Source: Thermofilaceae archaeon (GTDB lineage Archaea > Thermoproteota > Thermoprotei > Thermofilales > B69-G16). Taken from it: a stretch of DNA of 15,531 nt. A program made the position numbers and the translations under genes. Positions 1 through 5,646 of this stretch are shown here, piece by piece. Position 1 is the stretch's first letter, and each line of letters starts with the position of its first letter. The DNA lies in contig JALURF010000111.1 in assembly GCA_027017165.1 (NCBI GenBank), forward strand, positions 11,001-26,531. Direction: 5' to 3'. The notes beneath the pieces were generated by a model, which had not been told where the DNA came from, did no database searches, and worked only from the letters and a program-made list of their open reading frames with translations.

Positions 1-97
1 CGTGATCAAAGACTATTTGCTCGTTTTCACAATCAGGACATTTAACGAGGAGAAACCTGCTCTTCGGCTCGGGAATGAGAATCTTTCTCTTCTTCAT
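1..97 (-). CDS. rps27e: 30S ribosomal protein S27e, partial (N-terminal part)
   Basis: Small-subunit ribosomal protein of archaea and eukaryotes that carries a zinc finger. The gene starts at the ATG at 95-97 and runs off the left edge after 32 codons. The readable N-terminus contains a run matching the S27e family: RFLLVKCPDCENEQIVFDH, whose CPDC is the first half of the zinc site; the second CxxC lies outside the window. A strong ribosome site (GAGGTG, minus strand, about 104-109) precedes the ATG. It lies 10 bases downstream of rpl44e on the same strand, an arrangement common in archaea, so the two are presumably co-transcribed. The identification rests on a short stretch, but the motif is distinctive. 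Confidence 0.9.
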   Translation of the reverse strand, partial: MKKRKILIPEPKSRFLLVKCPDCENEQIVFDH

Positions 98-107
98 AAC
101 CCCACCT

Positions 108-392
108 CTAGAGCTTTTCTACAATCTCCAGCTTCTTCAACCTTATACCTTTCTTATGGATTATATAGCCGCATTCCCTACACTTTAATTTTAAAACCTG
201 TTTTTTAGTTACTTTAGCCGTCCTCTTTTGCTCGGGCTTCCTCTTAGATCCATACCCCTTCTGTTTAGCTCTGTACCGACGTTCGCCCTCCGCTAAACTG
301 CGGCGCTTCCCCGGCTTATACAGCGATACCGAGTGAGGAGTATATTTTTTACATCGAGGACAGTACGTTCTAATTTCTTTAGGTACTTTCAT
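108..392 (-). CDS. rpl44e: 50S ribosomal protein L44e
   Basis: Large-subunit ribosomal protein L44e (eukaryotic eL42 family), which sits near the E site. The 94-residue product is strongly basic. It has two CxxC pairs, C11/C14 (YCPRCKKYTPH) and C71/C74 (CRECG), that form the family's zinc site, and the family GxxGxGSKRKP-like basic middle. An in-frame GTG nine bases upstream (position 401) would add three residues. I prefer the ATG at 390-392 because GGTGA lies about eight bases ahead of it and because the protein then begins MKVPKEIRTYCP as in relatives. The gene is first in a transcript with rps27e. A TATA-like box at 432-443 lies at a suitable distance upstream. Confidence 0.95.
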   Translation of the reverse strand: MKVPKEIRTYCPRCKKYTPHSVSLYKPGKRRSLAEGERRYRAKQKGYGSKRKPEQKRTAKVTKKQVLKLKCRECGYIIHKKGIRLKKLEIVEKL

Positions 393-431
393 TTCCTTCA
401 CCGCGATATAACTCGATGATGGAATTATCTA

Positions 432-443
432 CTTATATTTAAA
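432..443 (-). promoter_or_regulatory. Putative TATA box of rpl44e-rps27e
   Basis: On the minus strand the sequence reads TTTAAATATAAG, a good archaeal TATA box. It predicts a transcript start near 412, leaving a leader of about 20 bases that contains the ribosome site. It is the only strong box in the 73-base gap between rpl44e and the end of porB. No BRE was scored formally. Confidence 0.55.
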
Positions 444-465
444 CTTTAAGAGAGAAAGAAAGAGT

Positions 466-1404
466 TTAGGTTTTTAAGCCAGCTAGCTTAAGAAGTCTAT
501 TCCAGTTCTCCTCGACGTCTTTTTTTATCTCTTCTAAGAGCCATTTGTTCTCAGGCTGTAATAGATGTCTAAACCTGCCCTGAAGTTTGAAGTACTCCTC
601 TACCGGCTTCGGCTTTTTAACCATGATATTTATTCTCCACGTTCCATGATCGTACTCGTATACGGGCCATATACGGGTCTGTACGGCTAATCTGGCTATC
701 TCAATGCCGCGGCTCGGATCTGATCTCCAACCAGTTGGACACGGAGTGTAGTAGTGTATGACAGTGGGTCCTTTAACCGCCGCCGCCTTCAATAGCTTGT
801 TGTATAAATCGACAGGATACGCCGGATTAGCAGTCGCCGCGTATTCGACGCCGTGCGCCACGGCTATTCCTATGAGATCTTTCTTTCTTTCGAGCTTCCC
901 GGGGATGACCCGGCCAGCCGGGCTGGTAGTAGTGGCGGCTCCCTTGGGCGTCGCACTACTCCTCTGTATACCGGTGTTCATGTAAGCTTCGTTGTCATAG
1001 CATATGTATAGCAGATCATGCCCCCTCTCCAGGGCTCCGCTTAGCGCCTGCAGGCCTATATCGAATGTTCCTCCATCGCCTCCGAAGACTATTATCTTCG
1101 GTTTTTTAGCTCCTTTCTTCTTCTCGAGAGCTCTGAACGCGGCTTCAATTCCGCTCGCAGTTGCCGCCGCATTTTCAAACGCTGAGTGTACCCATGGGAC
1201 TTTCCAGCTGGTATACGGGAATATTGTGGTGGCTACCTCTAGGCAGCCGGTAGCTGAAACGACTATTTTTGGTCCGGGCACGGCTTTTAGAGCGAGTCTA
1301 ACTACTATCGGCGCTCCGCACCCAGCGCAAAGCCTGTGTCCCGGGGCTAGGTATTCTTCAGGGGGGATATCTTTAACGGTTTTAATTAAATTTAAATTTG
1401 ACAT
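466..1404 (-). CDS. porB: Pyruvate:ferredoxin oxidoreductase, beta subunit (TPP-binding)
   Basis: Beta subunit of the four-subunit 2-oxoacid:ferredoxin oxidoreductase. It holds thiamine diphosphate and the proximal [4Fe-4S] cluster used in oxidative decarboxylation of pyruvate to acetyl-CoA in the cytoplasm. In the 312 residues, C26 and C29 (LCAGCGAP), C54 and C222 are placed like the family's four cluster ligands. The TPP motif is visible as GGDGGTFDIG at 108-117 followed by YDNEAYMNTGIQ at 136-147. Length is typical. The ATG at 1404 is preceded by GGAGGTGG on the minus strand. It is the last gene of porG-porD-porA-porB, 11 bases after porA. Pyruvate is the likeliest substrate by overall resemblance, but a closely related 2-oxoisovalerate enzyme cannot be excluded from sequence alone. 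Confidence 0.93.
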   Translation of the reverse strand: MSNLNLIKTVKDIPPEEYLAPGHRLCAGCGAPIVVRLALKAVPGPKIVVSATGCLEVATTIFPYTSWKVPWVHSAFENAAATASGIEAAFRALEKKKGAKKPKIIVFGGDGGTFDIGLQALSGALERGHDLLYICYDNEAYMNTGIQRSSATPKGAATTTSPAGRVIPGKLERKKDLIGIAVAHGVEYAATANPAYPVDLYNKLLKAAAVKGPTVIHYYTPCPTGWRSDPSRGIEIARLAVQTRIWPVYEYDHGTWRINIMVKKPKPVEEYFKLQGRFRHLLQPENKWLLEEIKKDVEENWNRLLKLAGLKT

Positions 1405-1415
1405 ATTTCCACCTC

Positions 1416-2594
1416 CTATTCTCTAACTCCTATCCATACTTCTTTTTCTGGGACTTCTCCTTCTTTCGCGACTTTTTTAGCATGCTCGAAAACTTGTACT
1501 ACGTGCTCTGGTTTTAGATCTCTGCCGCCCAGCCCATATATGACGTTGAAGAGCAGAGGCTTATCCCTCACGTTGATTAGGGTAGCGGCTACGTCCATGA
1601 AGAGCTGTGCTCCTGGACTGCCGTAGCTGTATGATCTATCCATAACCGCTACGGCTTTTACTCCTTTTAGGACTTTAACGAGTTCTTCCTGGGGGAATGG
1701 TCTATAGAGCGTTAAGCTTACTACTCCTACTTTTTCGCCTTTCTCTCTCAGTTTTCTAACTACATCTCTCACTGTGCCGGCCGCTGATCCTAGTATTATT
1801 ACGGCTACTTCGGCGTCCTCCATACTTAAGGTTTTCAATGGCTTGTAGCTTCTTCCGCTGAATTCTCGGAATTCTTCAAATACCTTGAGGATGTGCGGGT
1901 AAGATGCTTTTAGAGCTTCAGCTTGCTGTTTTTTATGCTCGATATAGTAATCGAAGAGGTCTAGAGGCCCATATGATACCGGTTTTTCCGGATCTATCGG
2001 GTTTACCGGCTCTTTTGGAGGTAGGAACTTGGGTATTTCCTCGTCTTCGAATACGTTAACGCCCTCTAGTGAATGTGTGAGTATGAAGCCGTCCAAGTTT
2101 ACTATGGTTGGGAAAAGCACGTTTTTATCCTCGGCTATTCTAAATGCTTGAAAAGTTAGATCATAAGCTTCCTGCACGTTTTCGGCAAATAATTCTATCC
2201 ATCCGGCGTCTCTCACGGCGTAGGCGTCGTCGTGGCTACAGTGTATGTTGATCGGCGCTGAGAAAGCTCTATTGCCGAGAGCCATTACTATGGTCGTGCG
2301 GAGAGAGGAAGCTATGTAGAGTATCTCGTACATTAACGCGAGTCCTTGACTAGCCGTAGCTGTGAAAACTCTCGCTCCGGCCAGAGAAGCTCCTACACAT
2401 GCTGAGAGAGCTGAGTGCTCCGATTCCACTGGAACGTAGGCAGCGTTTAATTCCCCATTGTTAACATACTCGCTTAGCTTTTCGACTATTATAGTTTGCG
2501 GAGTGATGGGATAAGCCGCTATGACATCTACATCCGCTTGTTTTACGGCGTAAGCTACCGCTGTATCTCCATTCATCCCGACAATTCTAGCCAT
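1416..2594 (-). CDS. porA: Pyruvate:ferredoxin oxidoreductase, alpha subunit
   Basis: Alpha subunit of the same oxidoreductase, carrying the pyrimidine-binding TPP domain and the transketolase C-terminal-like domain. The start at 2594 gives 392 residues beginning MARIVGMNGDTAVAYAVKQ, followed by the family's AAYPITPQT motif and a TATASQGLALMYE segment. The reading frame stays open for 12 more codons, but those would run into porD. A ribosome site (AGGAGGTG, followed by AGAGGT) lies just ahead of the internal ATG, so the shorter form is preferred. Spacing to porD is 13 bases and to porB 11 bases, so the subunits are almost certainly translated from one message. Assignment to pyruvate rather than another 2-oxoacid is by general resemblance and context. 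Confidence 0.92.
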   Translation of the reverse strand: MARIVGMNGDTAVAYAVKQADVDVIAAYPITPQTIIVEKLSEYVNNGELNAAYVPVESEHSALSACVGASLAGARVFTATASQGLALMYEILYIASSLRTTIVMALGNRAFSAPINIHCSHDDAYAVRDAGWIELFAENVQEAYDLTFQAFRIAEDKNVLFPTIVNLDGFILTHSLEGVNVFEDEEIPKFLPPKEPVNPIDPEKPVSYGPLDLFDYYIEHKKQQAEALKASYPHILKVFEEFREFSGRSYKPLKTLSMEDAEVAVIILGSAAGTVRDVVRKLREKGEKVGVVSLTLYRPFPQEELVKVLKGVKAVAVMDRSYSYGSPGAQLFMDVAATLINVRDKPLLFNVIYGLGGRDLKPEHVVQVFEHAKKVAKEGEVPEKEVWIGVRE

Positions 2595-2607
2595 ACCTCT
2601 ACACCTC

Positions 2608-2886
2608 CTATAGCTCGGATACCATTTCAATAGCTTTTACGGGGCATATGTTAGCGCAGATTCCGCATCCCTTGCAGAAGTCGTAATCTACCGATACTCT
2701 GTTTTCCTCATGTCTTCTGATAGACGGTTCTGGGCACGAGACCCAGCATAGCAGGCATCTAATACATTTATCCTGGTCTATAACTGGCTTAAACGTGCGC
2801 CAAGTACCTGTTTTATATTCGACGCTGCTTCCCGGCTCGGGTATGACAGCTCCTATTGGGAGATCTTTCCAGGTTTTATACTTCAT
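2608..2886 (-). CDS. porD: Pyruvate:ferredoxin oxidoreductase, delta subunit (2x[4Fe-4S])
   Basis: Ferredoxin-like delta subunit that passes electrons from the beta-subunit cluster to external ferredoxin. The 92 residues hold two complete [4Fe-4S] binding motifs: C41, C44, C47, C51 (CIRCLLCWVSCP) and C71, C74, C77, C81 (CKGCGICANICP). The N-terminal segment with IPEPGSSVEYKTGTWR before the first motif is usual for PorD. The gene overlaps the end of porG by 11 bases (2876-2886), with GAGGTGG upstream of its ATG, which suggests translational coupling. Nothing is missing from either cluster motif. Confidence 0.95.
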   Translation of the reverse strand: MKYKTWKDLPIGAVIPEPGSSVEYKTGTWRTFKPVIDQDKCIRCLLCWVSCPEPSIRRHEENRVSVDYDFCKGCGICANICPVKAIEMVSEL

Positions 2887-3439
2887 ACTTTACCACCTCT
2901 TCATATGCTCTCTTAACAGCTATTTTATTTTTCTCAAGGATTTCTCCTTTGAAACGTTCTTCCAGGGCTTTCAAAACTGAGTCTAGAGAAGCTAGTCCCG
3001 TCGCTTTAACAAGCGCCCCTAGCATGGGCGTATTGTATAGAGGTCTATTGAAAACCTCTAAGGCTATTTTGTGAGCATCGACGGTGTAGACTTTCAAATC
3101 CTTTTCTTTAGCTATTCTAGCTATACCCTCCGGAACCTTTGTAGTATTTAAAATTAAATAACCGCCGTTTTTAAGCCCCGAAAGTATGCCCTCGACGTTA
3201 GTCGATAATAACACCGGGTCAATCACGACAACTATATCCGGTTCATAAATACCGTAGTGTATATCGATCGGCTTATCGTCGATCCTCGTGAAGGCCCTTA
3301 CAGGGGCGCCTCTACGCTCCGGGCCGAACTCAGGGAAGTGCTGGACGTACTTGCCCTCTCTGAGGACCGCTCGTGCTAGAAGCTCGCTAGATGTTACGAC
3401 TCCCTGTCCACCTCTGCCATGCCATCGAACTTCAATCAA
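2876..3439 (-). CDS. porG: Pyruvate:ferredoxin oxidoreductase, gamma subunit
   Basis: Gamma subunit of the oxidoreductase; in the family it helps bind coenzyme A. The hallmark IEVRWHGRGGQGVVT lies at the N-terminus, followed by FPEFGPERRGAPVRAF, the family's conserved second block. An in-frame ATG at 3457 adds six residues. I place the start at the TTG at 3437-3439 because GGAGGGTGA sits five bases ahead of it, and because relatives begin MIEVRWHGRGGQG. That gives 187 residues. It is the first gene of the por operon, and its end overlaps porD by 11 bases. Function is certain at family level; the start codon is the open point. Confidence 0.92.
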   Translation of the reverse strand: MIEVRWHGRGGQGVVTSSELLARAVLREGKYVQHFPEFGPERRGAPVRAFTRIDDKPIDIHYGIYEPDIVVVIDPVLLSTNVEGILSGLKNGGYLILNTTKVPEGIARIAKEKDLKVYTVDAHKIALEVFNRPLYNTPMLGALVKATGLASLDSVLKALEERFKGEILEKNKIAVKRAYEEVVKYEV

Positions 3440-3444
3440 AGGAT

Positions 3445-3453
3445 TCACCCTCC
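3445..3453 (-). promoter_or_regulatory. Ribosome binding site selecting a TTG start for porG
   Basis: The minus strand reads GGAGGGTGA here, nearly the full complement of the archaeal 16S 3' end, and stands five bases before TTG 3437-3439. It lies downstream of the alternative ATG 3455-3457, which has no comparable site. Confidence 0.6.
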
Positions 3454-3475
3454 GCATGAAATTTATAACACTCTT

Positions 3476-3485
3476 CTTTTAATCT
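3476..3485 (-). promoter_or_regulatory. Putative TATA box of the por operon
   Basis: The minus strand reads AGATTAAAAG. A start about 25 bases downstream (near 3456) would give a short leader holding the porG ribosome site. A second A/T box, TTATAAAT at 3460-3467, would start the message near 3440, right at the TTG and without the ribosome site, so it is the less likely choice. Confidence 0.4.
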
Positions 3486-3508
3486 TTCGGCTATTGCTTT
3501 CAAAAAGC

Positions 3509-3514
3509 TTATAT
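3509..3514 (+). promoter_or_regulatory. Putative TATA box for the 3546-5138 genes
   Basis: TTATAT, within GCTTATATTG, lies 32 bases before the ATG at 3546 in the short divergent gap facing the por operon. It predicts a start near 3536-3540, overlapping or just ahead of the GGTG at 3537-3540 that could act as ribosome site. Confidence 0.35.
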
Positions 3515-3545
3515 TGAGTTCAATGAAAGATAGCTTGGTGTGAAA

Positions 3546-3914
3546 ATGTCCTTCGCCGATAGAATAGCGAAAAAAATTAACCAGCTTAACCTGGGGAGAA
3601 TGTTTTTCATCGTGCTGATAACGGGTTCTCTATTAGTAATGGGCGGTATACTCTACGTTATCGTAAATAACCCGCCGCCCCTCTACGGTGAGGGGCCATT
3701 CGCCTACGGCTTAAATAGGCAGTCTAGCGTTGAAGCCTTCGTAGTGGCTTTCGCTTACGCAGTCGGCATAGGAGGGCTTTACCTACTCTACACAACGAAA
3801 CGCTACTACTACGACTTAAGGTTTCTATCGATGAACATTATATCGGGTACCTTATTGCTTCTGTTATCGCTTCTCCTACTGCAGTCGATTTACGCTATGA
3901 AAGTTGGGGCGTAA
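3546..3914 (+). CDS. Three-helix membrane protein resembling the OST3/OST6 membrane domain
   Basis: A 122-residue protein with three predicted membrane helices at about 18-40, 63-83 and 93-115. Between helices 1 and 2 lies a short loop, NNPPPLYGEGPFAYGLNRQS, leading into SVEAFVVAFAYAVGIGGLYLL. This layout recalls the membrane half of eukaryotic OST3/OST6 (N33/MagT1): a helix, a loop with a PP motif, an (A)E-(x)-(hydrophobic) second helix ending in LL, then a basic turn and a final helix. In eukaryotes that subunit belongs to the oligosaccharyltransferase and has an extra N-terminal thioredoxin domain, absent here. The role in N-glycosylation is inferred from remembered family patterns, not an alignment. 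ATG 3546 is preferred over GTG 3540, since GGTGTGA lies just upstream. It is first of a co-directional run of genes. Confidence 0.6.
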   Translation: MSFADRIAKKINQLNLGRMFFIVLITGSLLVMGGILYVIVNNPPPLYGEGPFAYGLNRQSSVEAFVVAFAYAVGIGGLYLLYTTKRYYYDLRFLSMNIISGTLLLLLSLLLLQSIYAMKVGA

Positions 3915-3927
3915 CAGGTCGTTATAT

Positions 3928-4485
3928 GTGGATGAAGTTGAAGAAATCTTAGAGAAAAAAAGTCTAGTTATCCTCTTTTATGGAAGTTGTTTTGCTCCAA
4001 TTTCTCTCGCCTGCCTAAAATATATTCAGAAAGCTCGGCCGAATGATAAAGGACTGCTTTTTGTTCAAGGTAGAACCGCCACGCCAGCTTACTTATCGAA
4101 AATACTAAGGAAATTAAGTAAAGATTTTACCCGAAAGATTACAGTGATACCTCTTCTGGACCCTCTCCACCAATTTACGATAATCAACATGCTAGACACC
4201 CTCGTTGAGGATTACAGCTGGGCGCTTTTCGACGACTTCTTCGCAAATATTCTCATTTTGAGAGGATTAGCTAAAGATCTTCGAACAGTGAGTATAGCGT
4301 TCGAACAGATTCTAAAGTTAAAAGAGGTATCCGAAAAGTGTGGGATGCTGTTTTTGATAACAGCCGTGGAGGAGGTTAAAAGCATAATCCCTCTCGATAG
4401 AGTAAAAGAGCACGTTGACGCCGTGGTAAGAGTAGAACGCCGAAATGGCGAAATAACCGCTGATGTAGAGATGGTGAGATGTTAA
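3928..4485 (+). CDS. RecA/RadA-fold protein with a degenerate P-loop, function unknown
   Basis: 185 residues from GTG 3928, or 193 from an upstream TTG at 3904 that overlaps the preceding gene. The order of elements resembles a RadA/KaiC-type ATPase core: VDEVEEILEKKS then a hydrophobic strand VILFYG; a long helix; LLFVQG; a hydrophobic strand and acidic pair WALFDDF where Walker B would be; a helix FEQILKLKEVSEKCG followed by MLFLITA; and a closing hairpin VDAVVRVERRNGEITADVEMVR, as at the end of many KaiC/RadA relatives. The P-loop position reads YGSCFAPISL and lacks the GKT/GKS lysine, so ATP hydrolysis is doubtful. It overlaps the RuvC-like gene by 7 bases. The fold call is by pattern only; no exact family is recognised. 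Confidence 0.6.
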   Translation: MDEVEEILEKKSLVILFYGSCFAPISLACLKYIQKARPNDKGLLFVQGRTATPAYLSKILRKLSKDFTRKITVIPLLDPLHQFTIINMLDTLVEDYSWALFDDFFANILILRGLAKDLRTVSIAFEQILKLKEVSEKCGMLFLITAVEEVKSIIPLDRVKEHVDAVVRVERRNGEITADVEMVRC

Positions 4486-5138
4486 TCGAATTAGGCCGGA
4501 TTGTGAGCCGTAAAAAAATCTTGGTTATATGCCACGATTTGAATATATACACTAGGATTTCCAACATTATAAAGAAAAAACATTTAAAAATCGAAATCTA
4601 TCCTTACGCGCCTCCGAGAAAGGAGTTTGGGCATGAAATAGTAGTGATTGTAGAGGCCCGTGTTGATAAAAAGCTCGTGATAAATCATACAGCTACCTTG
4701 TACACCTTCTTATCTACGGAGACTTCTTTTTTATTAGACTTAACAGCTGCCTTGAAAAAATCGTTTATAAGGAAAGTGGATGTGGGAATAGATCCTGGAT
4801 TAAACAATATAGGAATAGCCGTAGTGGCGGATGGAATACTGGTAATAGGGGAAACCCTAACCAGCATATATGAGGTATTAAGTATTCTCGAAGAAATAGC
4901 CGCATATATTCCATTAGTAAGTAGGATCATGCTAAAAATCGGAAATGGAGAAAATTATAGAATTCTCTTGAACGAACTTTTACGAGTTGGGGAAAAGAAT
5001 TCGGGTAGATTTAGTATAGAGGTTGTAGATGAAGCTCAGGCCAGGAAATGTATTTTATCGATTAAATCTTTAAGAGACAGAAATGTTATAGACGCGTTGA
5101 AGATATTGGCCTGTAAGGGGTACAGGAGAGTTCTATAG
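4479..5138 (+). CDS. RuvC/YqgF-like RNase H-fold protein, function unknown
   Basis: 219 residues. Residues 1-98 form an unrecognised basic alpha/beta region. Residues 99-219 look like a RuvC/YqgF-type RNase H fold: first strand VDVGIDPGLNNIGIAVV (acid D105), then VIGETLTS, then MLKIGNG at about 151-157, strand IEVVDEAQAR (D184, E185), and a C-terminal helix RDRNVIDALKILACKGY with D200 and D205. This matches the DxG, (V/I)G, DE(x)T and D-A-L pattern of YqgF/RuvX and RuvC. Enough acids remain for a metal-dependent nuclease, but activity is inferred. The start overlaps the stop of the RecA-like gene by 7 bases, so the two are probably translated together. It might be a Holliday-junction or RNA nuclease, or a non-catalytic partner; I do not recognise a named family. 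Confidence 0.6.
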   Translation: MLIELGRIVSRKKILVICHDLNIYTRISNIIKKKHLKIEIYPYAPPRKEFGHEIVVIVEARVDKKLVINHTATLYTFLSTETSFLLDLTAALKKSFIRKVDVGIDPGLNNIGIAVVADGILVIGETLTSIYEVLSILEEIAAYIPLVSRIMLKIGNGENYRILLNELLRVGEKNSGRFSIEVVDEAQARKCILSIKSLRDRNVIDALKILACKGYRRVL

Positions 5139-5156
5139 CATTTTATCGAATATGAA

Positions 5157-5164
5157 TTTATATG
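5157..5164 (+). promoter_or_regulatory. Putative TATA box of the 5206 gene
   Basis: TTTATATG in the gap after the RuvC-like gene predicts a start near 5185, which falls before ATG 5206 but after the alternative ATG 5152. It therefore supports the shorter gene and a transcript separate from the upstream genes. Confidence 0.35.
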
Positions 5165-5205
5165 TTTTTGAAACATATTCATTGCTGGGTAGCGTGGGAT
5201 CCTCT

Positions 5206-5646
5206 ATGGAGAATAGTTTCATCGGAGAATTTAATAAAGAGTTTAAGAAGCTGTACTTCGACTACAATAAAGCCGTCTCCGAGAACGATTTCGATAAAGC
5301 GATCGAAATAGGAGAGAAGATTTTAGAGGGGTTAATCAAAATCTCTAAAGAACACATATTGGGCGTTTTAAGAAATAGCACTATTAAAGATTTAGTAGAG
5401 GATATAATAGCTTTTCACGAGAAAAACCTCGCGTTTATAGAGGGTACTTGCGAAGCCATCAAGGATATGCCCGTCCTCTTTACGTTCGATACTAAAGAGC
5501 GCGCGGTAGAACTTTTATCATCCAGTATTTCAGAATTCTTTAGCTTTGTGCTGGGAGCGTTAATTATATTGGCCGATTTAGAAGCCACGGCTAGAAATTA
5601 CTCGACAAGAAATGAAGATAAAGGCTCTGTGCCCAGGGTTATGTAA
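5206..5646 (+). CDS. Small all-helical protein, function unknown
   Basis: A 146-residue protein from ATG 5206; an in-frame ATG at 5152 would add 18 residues but lies upstream of the predicted transcript start. It reads as a bundle of amphipathic helices: NKEFKKLYFDYNKAVSENDF, DKAIEIGEKILEGLIKISK, an acidic middle with KDLVEDIIAFHEKN, and a more hydrophobic helix SEFFSFVLGALIILADLEA near 109-127. The DFDKAIEIGEKILE stretch is reminiscent of one TPR-like helical hairpin, but one unit is not enough to call a repeat. There are no catalytic motifs and no signal peptide. It follows the RuvC-like gene by 67 bases and ends tail-to-tail with serS, overlapping it by 8 bases. Real coding is likely from length and the even residue pattern; function is unknown. 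Confidence 0.6.
   Translation: MENSFIGEFNKEFKKLYFDYNKAVSENDFDKAIEIGEKILEGLIKISKEHILGVLRNSTIKDLVEDIIAFHEKNLAFIEGTCEAIKDMPVLFTFDTKERAVELLSSSISEFFSFVLGALIILADLEATARNYSTRNEDKGSVPRVM

Noticed and set aside
2..208. Plus-strand open frame at the left edge
   Set aside because: It lies opposite rps27e and rpl44e, both firmly identified, and has no recognisable motif.
758..1426. Long open frames on the plus strand opposite porB
   Set aside because: porB matches its family through the whole length. The opposite frames have no family motifs, no ribosome sites and look like antisense shadows of its regular codon use.
2595..2630. 12-codon N-terminal extension of porA
   Set aside because: It overlaps porD, and a strong ribosome site precedes the internal ATG at 2594.
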